Source of the DNA: an uncultured Dyadobacter sp.
GTDB taxonomy: Bacteria > Bacteroidota > Bacteroidia > Cytophagales > Spirosomataceae
Assembly (NCBI RefSeq): GCF_946482605.1
Contig: NZ_CAMLSE010000012.1
Span: forward strand, 62,001 to 126,000
Direction of reading: 5' to 3'
DNA length: 64,000 nt
Of this stretch, positions 1 to 9,086 are shown piece by piece (position 1 is the first letter of the stretch; each line of letters starts with the position of its first letter). The notes beneath the pieces are model-generated. The model was not told the DNA's origin, did no database searches, and saw only the letters and a program-made list of their open reading frames with translations. A program made the position numbers and the translations under genes.

Positions 1-765
1 GGTGGTCACAATCACAACCCCGTTGGCACCGCGCGAACCATAAATAGCCGTCGCAGTCGCATCTTTCAAAACCTCCATCGACTGGATATCGTTGGGGTTC
101 ATATCTTCGTAGCCACCCGCGAGCGGTATTCCGTCCACTACATATAAAGGATCATTACCCGCATTGAATGAACGGCGGCCCCGGATCAGGATTTTCGGAA
201 CCGTTCCCGGTTTAGAGCCCGCCTGGGTAACGTCCACCCCGGCAGCACGCCCCTGAAGGGCCTGTCCCAGGTTGGTGATAGGCATTTCATTGATTTCCTT
301 GGAACCGACAGACGAGATCGCGCCGGTCAGCTGGCTTTTCTTTTGTGTACCATAACCCACGACCACCACTTCCGTCAGGATCTTCTGGTCGCTCGCCAGC
401 ACTATATCCACGATACTTTTATTACCAACAGCTATTTCCTGTGTTACAAAACCTACTGCCGAGAACACCAAAATTGCATTGTCTTCCGGCACGCTCATTT
501 TGAAGGCGCCGTCCACATCGGTGTTTGTACCCGTTTTACTTCCTTTCAGTACTACGGAGACACCCGGAATCGGAAGATTATCTTCCACCGAAGTCACCTT
601 TCCCGACACTGTCCTGTCGATAACCCTGACGGCTGGATTTGAAGGCCGCATTGCATAGACCTGCCCTGTAAAACCTGTCGCTACCGCACCAGCCATTGCC
701 CATCTCATCATACAGTGGCCAATACTCGTAAAGTTTCTTTTCATACGCATTGATTGTTTAACCAT
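1..765 (-). CDS. SusC/RagA-type TonB-dependent outer-membrane receptor, N-terminal part (runs off the window)
   Basis: Reading the complement from an ATG at 765 gives 255 open codons to the window edge. They contain a signal peptide, a carboxypeptidase-regulatory-like domain (about residues 45-125, including GKVTSVEDNLPIPGVSVVLKG), the TonB-box-like stretch VVVVGYGTQKKS, and the start of the plug (IRGRRSFNAGNDPLYVVDG, then ATAIYGSRGANGVVIVTT). This is the SusC receptor layout, which with a SusD lipoprotein imports glycans or peptides across the outer membrane. There is no STN domain, so it is probably not linked to sigma/FecR signalling. In-frame ATGs at 765, 750 and 744 are all possible starts; the signal peptide core begins after the last. 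The barrel and any SusD partner lie beyond base 1. It is 497 bases from the next upstream gene on the same strand, so it is likely a separate transcription unit. Confidence 0.9.
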   Translation of the reverse strand, partial: MVKQSMRMKRNFTSIGHCMMRWAMAGAVATGFTGQVYAMRPSNPAVRVIDRTVSGKVTSVEDNLPIPGVSVVLKGSKTGTNTDVDGAFKMSVPEDNAILVFSAVGFVTQEIAVGNKSIVDIVLASDQKILTEVVVVGYGTQKKSQLTGAISSVGSKEINEMPITNLGQALQGRAAGVDVTQAGSKPGTVPKILIRGRRSFNAGNDPLYVVDGIPLAGGYEDMNPNDIQSMEVLKDATATAIYGSRGANGVVIVTT

Positions 766-954
766 TAATAGTTCATCACTCACTTTAATTGACGATCATT
801 CGATAGAGTAGCCCTTACAAAATAATTATATATTTTCTATAAATAATTACAAATACATATGCAGTTACTTAACACAGAACTGTAACTATTCTGATAATAT
901 TTATTATTTGGAAGAGGCTTAGGGATGATACAATTCGTTGATTTTCGCTGATCG

Positions 955-1002
955 TACTTATTTGAACAATTTCAATAAGTATATTATTTGTACTTATAGT
1001 AC
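955..1002. promoter_or_regulatory. Two adjacent dyads upstream of the partial susC
   Basis: The first dyad pairs TACTTATTTGAA (955-966) with TTCAATAAGTA (971-981), with one bulged base. The second is GTACT-TAT-AGTAC (990-1002), flanked by ATTTG on the left and AATTT on the right, which extends its symmetry. Both share the core TACTTAT. They lie 190-240 bases upstream of the susC start, so an operator or an mRNA leader structure is possible. No regulator is identified. Confidence 0.3.
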
Positions 1003-1159
1003 AATTTGAAAATCAGTCTGAGGATAGATATTCGGGGAGAGATTTGAAAACGATATGCGAAGTTTATTTATGCAATCGTTGTCGGGAACGTTGCCAGAAT
1101 AGACACGATCCAATAAATTATTATAAAATATTTACATAAACAGATACAAATCTGCCATC

Positions 1160-1225
1160 CCCGACAGGCTTCCCGTGAACAAATATTGGATTAAACCAAT
1201 ATCAATTTAAAGAATACCTGTCGGA
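1160..1225 (-). terminator. Nested hairpin, possible terminator of the Sus operon
   Basis: An inner hairpin, ATATTGG (1183-1189) with CCAATAT (1196-1202) and a 6-base loop, sits inside an outer inverted repeat CCGACAGG (about 1161-1168) with CCTGTCGG (1218-1225). On the minus strand the inner hairpin is followed by TTTGTT. It starts about 38 bases after the stop of the minus-strand lipoprotein gene, where a terminator is expected, but the stem is AT-rich and the T-run short. Confidence 0.35.
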
Positions 1226-1262
1226 AAATGACTGTCTGTAGTTGAAAAGTGTAATCTGACAG

Positions 1263-2228
1263 CTATTTATAATGGTCCGGGTTTTCGTCCTGCCATTCGT
1301 TCACACCGTCGCGGATCCGGTTCCGGAATGTAAGCGTATCCTGTGCAAAAGAGGTCGTACCATCCTCATTATCATACTTGTAACTCAAAAATATTTTTCT
1401 ATCCTGCAACAGCCTCGCCTGGTTGAATGTGCTTGCACCATCGGGTGATACCGCTATCGGCGACCCGTCCGCCTTGCCGATCCTGATCGTTCCGCCGCTA
1501 AGGCTGATCCGGAAAGAACCATTCTGATCGCTGATCCTGTTGGTAACCAACGCGTCGGGTCCAACGGTTTTCAGCGTCACGATCTTGCTTTCCGGAGACG
1601 GAATGCTGGTGTAGTAACGGGTCGTTTTCACAACCTTCCCGCTTGCGTCTTTGACTGTCGTCACACCGCCATGCCAGTAGTTCCCAAAAAGCATGTTTTC
1701 ATATTTGAGCGCGACCACCGCATACCGCTTTGCCCGGTGAATGGAGTCGGCGTCTGCCGAAGTAATGTAAAACGGAATGGCGTAACCGGGCCTGATGGTC
1801 GAAGCGTCTTTCAGAAACTTTGCCGAATCCGCCCTGATTACGACGGACCCCATGTGATCCCCGCTTTTGATCACCATTTTGCTATTGTCCGAGATCGTAA
1901 AATAGTCGCCCGGCATGGGCTTGAGTGTGTCTACGCTGCTTACCGCTTCACGGATGTAATTGGGACCTCCTTTCATGGCTGTCAGCGCATCTTTATTCAC
2001 CAGTGCATTGTCCATGACAAAATTGACAATGCGGTCCTGCCGGTTTTCGCGGACGCCGGCCAATGCCGCCCCCACCTCTATCTTCATCCCCTCCCCGACC
2101 ACGAATGTGCGCACGTTGGTCTGGTACATGAAATACACGGCTGTGTAATCAAAATCCTTGATGTAGTCGTCGTAGCACGAACTCATCAGCAAAACGAGGC
2201 CGAGGGCCATTGTGGTTATCTTTTTCAT
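1263..2228 (-). CDS. DUF1735/DUF4361-type surface lipoprotein at the end of a Sus operon
   Basis: A 321-residue lipoprotein with a type II signal peptide whose lipobox ends at Cys18 (LLMSSC). The N-terminal half (about 35-160) resembles the DUF1735 beta-sandwich domain of Bacteroidota PUL proteins (AVYFMYQTNVRTFVVGEG). The C-terminal half (about 175-320, from LFGNYWHGGV) resembles DUF4361. Such proteins are encoded next to SusC/SusD and are thought to be surface glycan-binding or surface-assembly components; that role is inferred from family and context. It starts 9 bases after the preceding susD stop, so it is the last gene of the minus-strand Sus operon. The ligand is unknown. Confidence 0.8.
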   Translation of the reverse strand: MKKITTMALGLVLLMSSCYDDYIKDFDYTAVYFMYQTNVRTFVVGEGMKIEVGAALAGVRENRQDRIVNFVMDNALVNKDALTAMKGGPNYIREAVSSVDTLKPMPGDYFTISDNSKMVIKSGDHMGSVVIRADSAKFLKDASTIRPGYAIPFYITSADADSIHRAKRYAVVALKYENMLFGNYWHGGVTTVKDASGKVVKTTRYYTSIPSPESKIVTLKTVGPDALVTNRISDQNGSFRISLSGGTIRIGKADGSPIAVSPDGASTFNQARLLQDRKIFLSYKYDNEDGTTSFAQDTLTFRNRIRDGVNEWQDENPDHYK

Positions 2229-2237
2229 AATGAATGT

Positions 2238-4034
2238 TTATTTCCAGGCTTCCCAGCCGTCGTTCTGAACCAGATTACTCATTCTTAATACTTCGTCATA
2301 AGGGATCGGGAGAAACGCCGACGTGTAAGAGCGGGCTTCCACGACTTCATCCAGTTTGTATTGAAAAGTACCGTCGGAGTTGCGGGTGATCTTTGCCATA
2401 TGAACAGGCTTGTTCAAATCGGTCAGATTGGTCGTCCAGCGGCGGATATCAAAGAAACGCATCCCTTCGAAACACGTTTCGATTCTCCTTTCGCTTTTAA
2501 TAAAACCGTCGAAAGCCGCTTTGCCTTTGGAGGCTACCTCGGCCAGGTAAGGGTCTGTGGTGAAACCCTTTCCGCCATCTGTATTATTTTTTTTGCGCAA
2601 ATATTCCATCGCTTCCTTCGCCGACATGCCATATCTGGCTCCATTCGCGCCTTCCACCTGGTTAGCGGCCTCCGCGAAGGTCAGCAACAGATGCTCCCAG
2701 CGAATGAAGAATTTGGAATGCGGTTGCCGGTTGATGGAATTGTCCGACCAGTTCAAACCCATAAACACCATTTTCTTAATGTGGTAGTTGGTCCGGCTGT
2801 TAATCGCCGGGCCGGCCGCATCCTTCGCATTCTGCCAGTTTTCGAAAGTGTACATCACCTTGTCGGTGTTGATTTTAAGCGCTTTCGCATTGTTGTGAAA
2901 GATGGTCGCATAGAGGCGGGGATCGCGGTCGGCGTATGGGTTTGCTGGATCGTACTTGCTCCGCGGGTCGGTAACCGGATAACCGTTCTTCATAGGAAAG
3001 GCGTCGATCAGCTCCTGGGTTGCGCCCACGGAACCCGTGCCCTGAAAGCCCCCGGGATAGAACATGCGCTCCATCGCATCATTGGCGTTGTTATAGCGCG
3101 ACGCCCATATGATTCCCCCAAAGTTCGGATCAAACCAATTAACGGCTTTCACCGGATTAAAGCCATTGGTAACCGCGTCTGTTTTCATCTTGAAATCAAT
3201 TACTTCCTTCGCGTTTCGGGCGGCCAGGTCCCAGCGGGACTGGTCGTTCCCCGGGTTAAAACGTGGACTGGCCCAGGTCAGATAAACCAGCGCTTTGATA
3301 GCCCGCGTGGTAATGCCGTCCAGGCGCCCCCAATACCTGCCACCGGCATAAGCCCTGTCGTTGACATTCTTCACCAGGAAATCCCGGTGGGCAATGGGCA
3401 GGTACTTGTAGGCCGAATCGCAGTCGGCGATGATCTGACGAACGCATTCATCGTAGGTATTTCTGGCCAGATTGGTCTCGGCCTTGATGTCGGCCGGTTC
3501 CAGCACAATCGGAAAGCCCAGCAGCTGCCCGTTGGCCATGCCGCCAAATTTTTGCAGCAGATCCCATTGAAACCACGCCCGCAACGCAAATGCTTCTCCC
3601 TGCAAACGGTTCTTGACGAGGCTGTCCAAATGCGGGTCCACCAGGAACCGCGTATTGTAGCCCCGCCGGTCTTTGAGAAAGAGGTTGACCAGATAAATAG
3701 ACCGGTAGTCACGGTCCCAATAAGTCCTGAACGGGTCCTGGCTGGTCGGCAACGCGCCTACCGCCAGTCGGTTCAGCGCGTGGGTGGTGCTGGTAATGAC
3801 CACATCGTCCGTCGCGCCGTCGAGGTAAACGCCCTCATTGTCGTTGTAGTTGCGGGGCATATTTTCGTAGCATTGCCCTACGAGGCCTTGTACCATGTCC
3901 TGGTATTTCCAGATGTCCTCGGCAGTACGGTTACCATTTGGGTATGGTTCGAGGTAATCGACGCAGGAAGCGAAGGCGAACGCCACTGCGGTGAGGCACG
4001 CTATATTCCTGATAGATAATAATTTCAAATGCAT
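2238..4034 (-). CDS. SusD/RagB-family nutrient-binding outer-membrane lipoprotein
   Basis: A 598-residue SusD homologue. It has a lipoprotein signal ending in FASC (Cys23), then the usual VDYLEPYPNGN start of mature SusD proteins. The TPR-like helical region includes AFALRAWFQWDLLQKFGG, the classic helix after the first TPR. The C-terminal region shows the RRIETCFEGMRFFDIRRW signature of the RagB/SusD domain and ends with FLPIPYDEVLRMSNLVQN. It should cap the SusC encoded immediately upstream (10-base gap) and hand it substrate on the cell surface. It is longer than the roughly 500 residues common for SusD proteins, with extra loops in the middle. Substrate cannot be read from sequence. Confidence 0.95.
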   Translation of the reverse strand: MHLKLLSIRNIACLTAVAFAFASCVDYLEPYPNGNRTAEDIWKYQDMVQGLVGQCYENMPRNYNDNEGVYLDGATDDVVITSTTHALNRLAVGALPTSQDPFRTYWDRDYRSIYLVNLFLKDRRGYNTRFLVDPHLDSLVKNRLQGEAFALRAWFQWDLLQKFGGMANGQLLGFPIVLEPADIKAETNLARNTYDECVRQIIADCDSAYKYLPIAHRDFLVKNVNDRAYAGGRYWGRLDGITTRAIKALVYLTWASPRFNPGNDQSRWDLAARNAKEVIDFKMKTDAVTNGFNPVKAVNWFDPNFGGIIWASRYNNANDAMERMFYPGGFQGTGSVGATQELIDAFPMKNGYPVTDPRSKYDPANPYADRDPRLYATIFHNNAKALKINTDKVMYTFENWQNAKDAAGPAINSRTNYHIKKMVFMGLNWSDNSINRQPHSKFFIRWEHLLLTFAEAANQVEGANGARYGMSAKEAMEYLRKKNNTDGGKGFTTDPYLAEVASKGKAAFDGFIKSERRIETCFEGMRFFDIRRWTTNLTDLNKPVHMAKITRNSDGTFQYKLDEVVEARSYTSAFLPIPYDEVLRMSNLVQNDGWEAWK

Positions 4035-4044
4035 AGTTCTGGCT

Positions 4045-7000
4045 TTAAAATGTCAGTTTAACCCCTCCTGAAAAAGTGCGGAACAACGGGTAGGTGGTGA
4101 TTCCCGAATTGACCGACTCCGGATCTACGTTTTTGATCTTTGAGAATGTGAGCACGTTTGCCCCGCGTACATACACCCGGATACCACGCGCAGCAATGAG
4201 GTTACCCAGGCGCACAGGCACATTGTAGGCAAGCTCTACATTCTGGATCTTGAAAAAGCCGCCGTCGCGCAGCCAGAAATCCGATGCCACAAAATTGTTG
4301 TTCACTTTATAATAGGTAAGGCGCGGATACTGCCCGCCGATATTCTCTTTCACAAAATCCGAATAGTTATTGTCGCCCCACCCGTTCCAGAAATACTTGT
4401 TGGTGAAAGGTATTTCGTAAAATGCGCGCCCGTTTCCGATCGCGGTCAGTTCCAGGTTTCGGAAGGCCAGTTTGAGGTTGAGTGCGTAAATCAGCCGCGG
4501 GGAACCATAACCGATCTGGCTCTGGTCGTTATCATCAACGACACCGTCACCGTTCCGGTCGAGGTATCTGAGGTCACCGGCTTTCAGCTCTTCGTCATAA
4601 ATCTGCGGTACCACGTCAGTTTCAGCATCGGTAGCAAACTTTCCGGCATAAATCTGTCCCCAAAAGGCGTCCACCGGCCTGCCCACACGAGTCTGGTAGC
4701 CAAAGCGATAGTTGGGTTCGTCCCATTTAAGGACCTTACTGTTCTGCACCGTTGCATTACCGCCTATTGAAAAACGCAGGTCGCCGATGCGATCCGAATA
4801 CTGCAATGCTGTCTCTACCCCAAAGTACCTGATCTTGTTATAGTTGTACCAGGGCCTGGCACCCGATATCCCCACTACGAACGGCACGGTATTGGCCAGC
4901 TGCGAAATAATGCCGTCACGGAGGTTATTGAAATAGTTGATCTCGACTGAAAGCCTGCGTTTGAGGAATAAACCATCGAGACCAATGCTGAACTCCTTGC
5001 GCTTTTCCCAGGTCAGGTCGGGATTGCCGATGCGGCTGGGAGTGGTGCGATAAACCAGGTTATCGGTATTGCTGCCAAACCATTGCCCGGTCGAATAGGG
5101 ACCGAATGCTGAACCGGTCGAATTTACGCCCCAGCGGTCGAGGTAATAGAAGGGCGCCAGAAAGAATTCATACCCCAGAACACCCGCCTCGGCCCTGATT
5201 TTGAGATAATCAACACCTTTGAATGCCGAGAAAAATCCTTCCTCCGAAATAACCCAGCTGAATCCGGCTGCCGGAAACATGGCGTAACGTTTTCCTTTGT
5301 CAAAACTATAAGTACCCGCATAATTAAGTACGCCCTGAAAAACGTACCGGTCTTTGAGGGAGTACACCCCATTGAAAACCACATTCTGCTGGCGCTGAGG
5401 CTCCTCTATCCCGTTCCGCGTCGACTTGCCGATGTAATATGTAAGTCCGGCCTGAATGCTATGCACGTCCCAGCTCCGTTCGTAGCTCAGGTTTTCATAC
5501 ACCACAAAGCGCTGAGAGTAATAGTCGTGCAACTTCGCTTGTCCTGCCATATCCACCCCGTCGTGCACCTTCGAGAGCCTGATCGTGTCTAGTCCTGCAT
5601 CGGTCTTCGAGGGGTTCACAATGTAAGCAATGTAATCCTCGGCCTTCCCGATACGGATACTGTTAAAGAGGTTGAAACCGGCGTAGGTCGTCGATTTCAG
5701 GCCCGGGATCATCTCTTTCAAATCATATTCAAAAGTGAGGTTCGAAGCTCCTGTGCGTCCCGTTTCGGTGTAGTACCCATTATGCATCAGGTTACCGATC
5801 GGGTTTGTCTTAAAATTGGAACTGACGCCATACCACGGTGCCACCGGACTGTCACCGAATGCCGCGTATACCGGGAACGCAATTGGCGGCGTGTTGGTGA
5901 TGTCGGTGATGGCGCTGTTGAACTCCACCAGATCCAGGGCCGTGTTGGTGTTGCCGTCTTCATTGGTAAAGTTGGCATTATAGCCATAGTTGGGCGACCG
6001 GCGCAAAGTAAGCCCTCCAAAAAAATCGAACTTGACCTTGATCAGCGGATTGATCCTGATATCGATGTTGGACCGCACATTGATCCTGTTATAGTCGGAC
6101 TTGGCCCCTATTTTGTAAATATCACCCTCCCCATTGTAGCCCAGATAGGCGTTATACTGTACCGTTTCGTTCCCGCCCGTCGAGGATAGATTGACCCGGG
6201 TAAATGGCTTTGAGTTTTTCAGCATCAGGCCCCGGAAGTCGACACTCGGACGGTACATATTATACGGATCGCCTTTTGCATATGCAGCAATGTCGCTCTC
6301 GTTGTACAGCGGCGACAAGCTGCTGTTGGACCTGGCCATGTTGTTGAGCTGCGCATATTGTGCACCCGACGCCCAGCCTGGAAAGCGGTCCACAATGCTC
6401 ACACCCTGTTCGGCATTCACGCTCATGACGCGCTCGTGCACTTTCCCCCTTTTGGTTTTAATATAAATAATCCCGTCAGCACCCCTTGGCCCCAGCATTG
6501 CCTTGCCTACGATGTCTTTAATGATTGTCACCGATTCGATTTCCTGCGGGTCAATCGGCATTTCGGTGATGTCGGTAGGAATGTCGTCGATGATGAAAAT
6601 CGGGTTGCGACCGCGTGTTGCGATGCCGATCTTTTCGGTGATCCGGAAATTCCCTATCTCTTCCTCGGCAGTCAGTCCCGGTGACCCGTCGCGTTCCACT
6701 ACTTCCAGGCCGTTCACCAGTCCTGCAAATGTGTTCCGCAGGTCGTTGGTAGGATATTTCTCAAGATCGGCGGTTTTCAGGGTCACGTAGCTCCCGGTGG
6801 CCAGTCTTTTGGGAATATTCATAAAAGGCATGGGCACCACGTCGTCGGGCGTTGCGAAGAGTTTCGCTTTTTTCAGCTCCACCACGCTGTTGGTGACCAT
6901 ATCGCTCACCAGCGACACCGATTTGCTATACCCGTACGACGATACCGTCACAAAATCTTCCGGCAACGCTTCGAAATCGAAATCCCCGCTGGCGTTGGTT

Positions 7001-7206
7001 TCCGCGTGGATCTGCCCCTCGCCTACCACTACCGAGGCATTGGGAATGGGGTTGCCATTTTCGTCGGTTACTTTCAGGCTTACAGTTACGGGCTTGGGCT
7101 TTTTGGCCGGCTTATCTTGGGCCAGCGCATGGCCGCCCCAGAGCAGGCAGAGCAATATCATTCCGATAACTCCCTGCCTTACATAATGTATACTTTTCTT
7201 CATCAT
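4045..7206 (-). CDS. SusC/RagA-family TonB-linked outer-membrane protein with an atypical N-terminus
   Basis: 1053 residues with a signal peptide ending near HALAQ, a carboxypeptidase-regulatory-like domain (about 40-115), a plug (about 130-260, ending GPRGADGIIYIKTKRG) and a 22-strand-type barrel ending in FSGGVKLTF with a terminal aromatic residue. It lacks an STN domain, so it is not expected to signal to sigma/FecR. It also lacks the usual VVVGYGTQ stretch between the regulatory-like domain and the plug; instead there is ATPDDVVPMPFMNIPKRLATG. The plug also departs from the usual motif, with IATRGRNPIFIIDDIPTDI. It lies in tandem with a canonical SusC/SusD pair and directly before its own SusD, so the locus carries two receptors. 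Confidence 0.93.
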   Translation of the reverse strand: MMKKSIHYVRQGVIGMILLCLLWGGHALAQDKPAKKPKPVTVSLKVTDENGNPIPNASVVVGEGQIHAETNASGDFDFEALPEDFVTVSSYGYSKSVSLVSDMVTNSVVELKKAKLFATPDDVVPMPFMNIPKRLATGSYVTLKTADLEKYPTNDLRNTFAGLVNGLEVVERDGSPGLTAEEEIGNFRITEKIGIATRGRNPIFIIDDIPTDITEMPIDPQEIESVTIIKDIVGKAMLGPRGADGIIYIKTKRGKVHERVMSVNAEQGVSIVDRFPGWASGAQYAQLNNMARSNSSLSPLYNESDIAAYAKGDPYNMYRPSVDFRGLMLKNSKPFTRVNLSSTGGNETVQYNAYLGYNGEGDIYKIGAKSDYNRINVRSNIDIRINPLIKVKFDFFGGLTLRRSPNYGYNANFTNEDGNTNTALDLVEFNSAITDITNTPPIAFPVYAAFGDSPVAPWYGVSSNFKTNPIGNLMHNGYYTETGRTGASNLTFEYDLKEMIPGLKSTTYAGFNLFNSIRIGKAEDYIAYIVNPSKTDAGLDTIRLSKVHDGVDMAGQAKLHDYYSQRFVVYENLSYERSWDVHSIQAGLTYYIGKSTRNGIEEPQRQQNVVFNGVYSLKDRYVFQGVLNYAGTYSFDKGKRYAMFPAAGFSWVISEEGFFSAFKGVDYLKIRAEAGVLGYEFFLAPFYYLDRWGVNSTGSAFGPYSTGQWFGSNTDNLVYRTTPSRIGNPDLTWEKRKEFSIGLDGLFLKRRLSVEINYFNNLRDGIISQLANTVPFVVGISGARPWYNYNKIRYFGVETALQYSDRIGDLRFSIGGNATVQNSKVLKWDEPNYRFGYQTRVGRPVDAFWGQIYAGKFATDAETDVVPQIYDEELKAGDLRYLDRNGDGVVDDNDQSQIGYGSPRLIYALNLKLAFRNLELTAIGNGRAFYEIPFTNKYFWNGWGDNNYSDFVKENIGGQYPRLTYYKVNNNFVASDFWLRDGGFFKIQNVELAYNVPVRLGNLIAARGIRVYVRGANVLTFSKIKNVDPESVNSGITTYPLFRTFSGGVKLTF

Positions 7207-7223
7207 TAGTTCGAGCGTTTAGG

Positions 7224-9074
7224 TTACCAGACTTCGTTCGGTACAAAATTTTTCATCTTGTACATGTCTTCGGTGTTGAAGGGCAGATAGTACATCGCCT
7301 CTTTCCAGCGTGTCTGGCGGTCGGCTGAGAGCGGCATGCAGGTGTACCTGAACCCGGTAGGATAACTGGCGCTCACGGCCACTTTCTCCACATCCATTCG
7401 ATAAAGCACGCCTCCCATCACCTTCGGAGCATCTTTCCAGCGGCGTATATCGTGGTAGTAGTGCCCGCCTTCAAAACAAAGCTCGATCGTCCGCTCATTC
7501 TTAATGCGGTCGCGGAGCTTATCCTTACTGCCCGTGTAGGCCTGTAATACCTGAGGCATACCGGCACGGGTACGGATGCGGTTGAGCGCCTGCAGCGCGG
7601 TCATGGATGCGCCCGGAGCGGCCCCGTTGGGTCCGTAAGCTTCATTGGCCGCTTCGGCATAGTTGAGGTACAGCTCTCCCAGCCTGATCAGCGGATCGGT
7701 GTATTGCGGGCTCGTTTTGTTGTTCACACTTTGTTCTCCCCAGGTTTTACGCTCGTAGTAGCCTGTGCGGGTAATGCCTGCGTAGGATTGGTCCAGGAGC
7801 TGACCGTAGATGGCGGCACCGTCTTTGGTTTCGTAGTAAATTTTGGCATTGCCATACCCGGGCACCGGCGCTGTATTATAGATTATGTCAATGTAAAAAC
7901 GAGGGTCCCGGTCCTTGTACGGATCCTGCTCGCTATAATGCCCGGCTGCCGCAGCAGCCTGCCGGTCGGCCGGGGTGTTCAATGGCTCGCCCCATTTGGT
8001 TTCAAACTTGTCGACGGTATTCTGCGTCGGACATTCACCCGACCAGCCTGTTTTGCCGCCTCCAAAGACACCGTTCATCTGCCCGTTCAGATCCCCCGCA
8101 TTATAGGTTTTGGTACCGGCATACCAGGCCCAGAGCTGCTCGTTGGAATAGGTGGTGCCGATGTAATTCTTCTTGTAGTCGGCTAGTGAAAGCAGCTCGT
8201 AACCATACCGTTCTGCGATCTGGATCGCCTCCCAGTTGGCCTTTGCAGCAGCCTCCCAGTCGGCATTGCCGAGCTCGTTGTTCAGCGGACTGGCCGCGTA
8301 CAGCAATGCACGTGCTTTGATTGCTTTGGCCGCGACACCGGTTGGGCGTTTTTGCTCAGGATTGTTCAGGTGTCCCGTCACGCCCGGTCCCGGGTCCCGG
8401 CGCATGAGATCGGCCTGCTCGAAGTAAGTGGCCGCGGTGTCCATATCCATCGCGATGCGGACCAGCGTCTCGCGTTTCGACAGCCGGGGAATATCCCATT
8501 CGTCGTCCTGCCCGATCACGCGGTTAATGTACGGCATGGGCCCCCAGAGCCTGAAAAGCTCGAAGTGAGCGAATGCGCGGATGAAGTGTGCCTGACCTTT
8601 GAAATCATTGATATCCACCGGGCTGGCGTCCTGAAGCATCCCGATGTTTTTCAACGACATATTGCATTTGCGTATAATCCAAAACATGGAGCCCAGTATC
8701 GGACGGCGCGCCTGGTCGTAGGTCATTTTATTGATAATCGCAGAAATCTGCCCGCTTTTGATGACCTGCGCGTCCATGACACGGCCCATGTCGCTCATGT
8801 CCGTGAGCGCTTCCATGGTATACTTCTGGTCCCAAAAATCGAAGTAAAGCGAATACCCCATTTTGATATTGTAGCCGCGCCAGTCTTTACCGTCCAGCTT
8901 GTTGCCTTCGTAGATAGCGTCGAAGAACTTTTTGAAATTTTCATATTTGGAAAAAACATCCGCCTCGGTTAGTCCGGATTCGGGTGCCTTGTCCAGGTAG
9001 CTTTCCACACACGACACCATCGGTACCATCAGCAGCGCGGAGATCCATATTCGTTTGATATAGCTTTTCATCAT
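7224..9074 (-). CDS. SusD/RagB-family outer-membrane lipoprotein
   Basis: A 616-residue SusD homologue with a lipobox ending at Cys22 (VPMVSC) and the mature start VESYLDKAPESGLTEADVF, which is typical of the family. Recognisable parts are the first TPR helices (GQAHFIRAFAHFELFRLWG followed by PMPYINRVI) and the C-terminal signature RTIELCFEGGHYYHDIRRW. It lies 12 bases downstream of the STN-bearing SusC (9087-12656), its presumed partner, and 17 bases upstream of the second SusC. It is longer than most SusD proteins. Its role is surface binding of the nutrient and delivery to SusC; the ligand is unknown. Confidence 0.94.
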   Translation of the reverse strand: MMKSYIKRIWISALLMVPMVSCVESYLDKAPESGLTEADVFSKYENFKKFFDAIYEGNKLDGKDWRGYNIKMGYSLYFDFWDQKYTMEALTDMSDMGRVMDAQVIKSGQISAIINKMTYDQARRPILGSMFWIIRKCNMSLKNIGMLQDASPVDINDFKGQAHFIRAFAHFELFRLWGPMPYINRVIGQDDEWDIPRLSKRETLVRIAMDMDTAATYFEQADLMRRDPGPGVTGHLNNPEQKRPTGVAAKAIKARALLYAASPLNNELGNADWEAAAKANWEAIQIAERYGYELLSLADYKKNYIGTTYSNEQLWAWYAGTKTYNAGDLNGQMNGVFGGGKTGWSGECPTQNTVDKFETKWGEPLNTPADRQAAAAAGHYSEQDPYKDRDPRFYIDIIYNTAPVPGYGNAKIYYETKDGAAIYGQLLDQSYAGITRTGYYERKTWGEQSVNNKTSPQYTDPLIRLGELYLNYAEAANEAYGPNGAAPGASMTALQALNRIRTRAGMPQVLQAYTGSKDKLRDRIKNERTIELCFEGGHYYHDIRRWKDAPKVMGGVLYRMDVEKVAVSASYPTGFRYTCMPLSADRQTRWKEAMYYLPFNTEDMYKMKNFVPNEVW

Positions 9075-9086
9075 TTCGGTCTTAAA

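Larger units (their letters stand above)
766..1262. other. AT-rich intergenic region of 497 bases
   Basis: No convincing gene is seen here. The stretch separates the end of the upstream Sus locus (lipoprotein stop at 1263) from the partial SusC start at 765. It is clearly richer in A and T than the flanking genes and carries several dyads listed separately (955-981, 990-1002, 1160-1225). It probably holds the terminator of the upstream operon and the promoter of the partial susC. Confidence 0.5.

Noticed and set aside
2361..4019. A 552-codon open frame on the plus strand
   Set aside because: It is the antisense of the susD gene at 2238-4034, with no protein-like features; long antisense frames are common in this GC-biased coding DNA.
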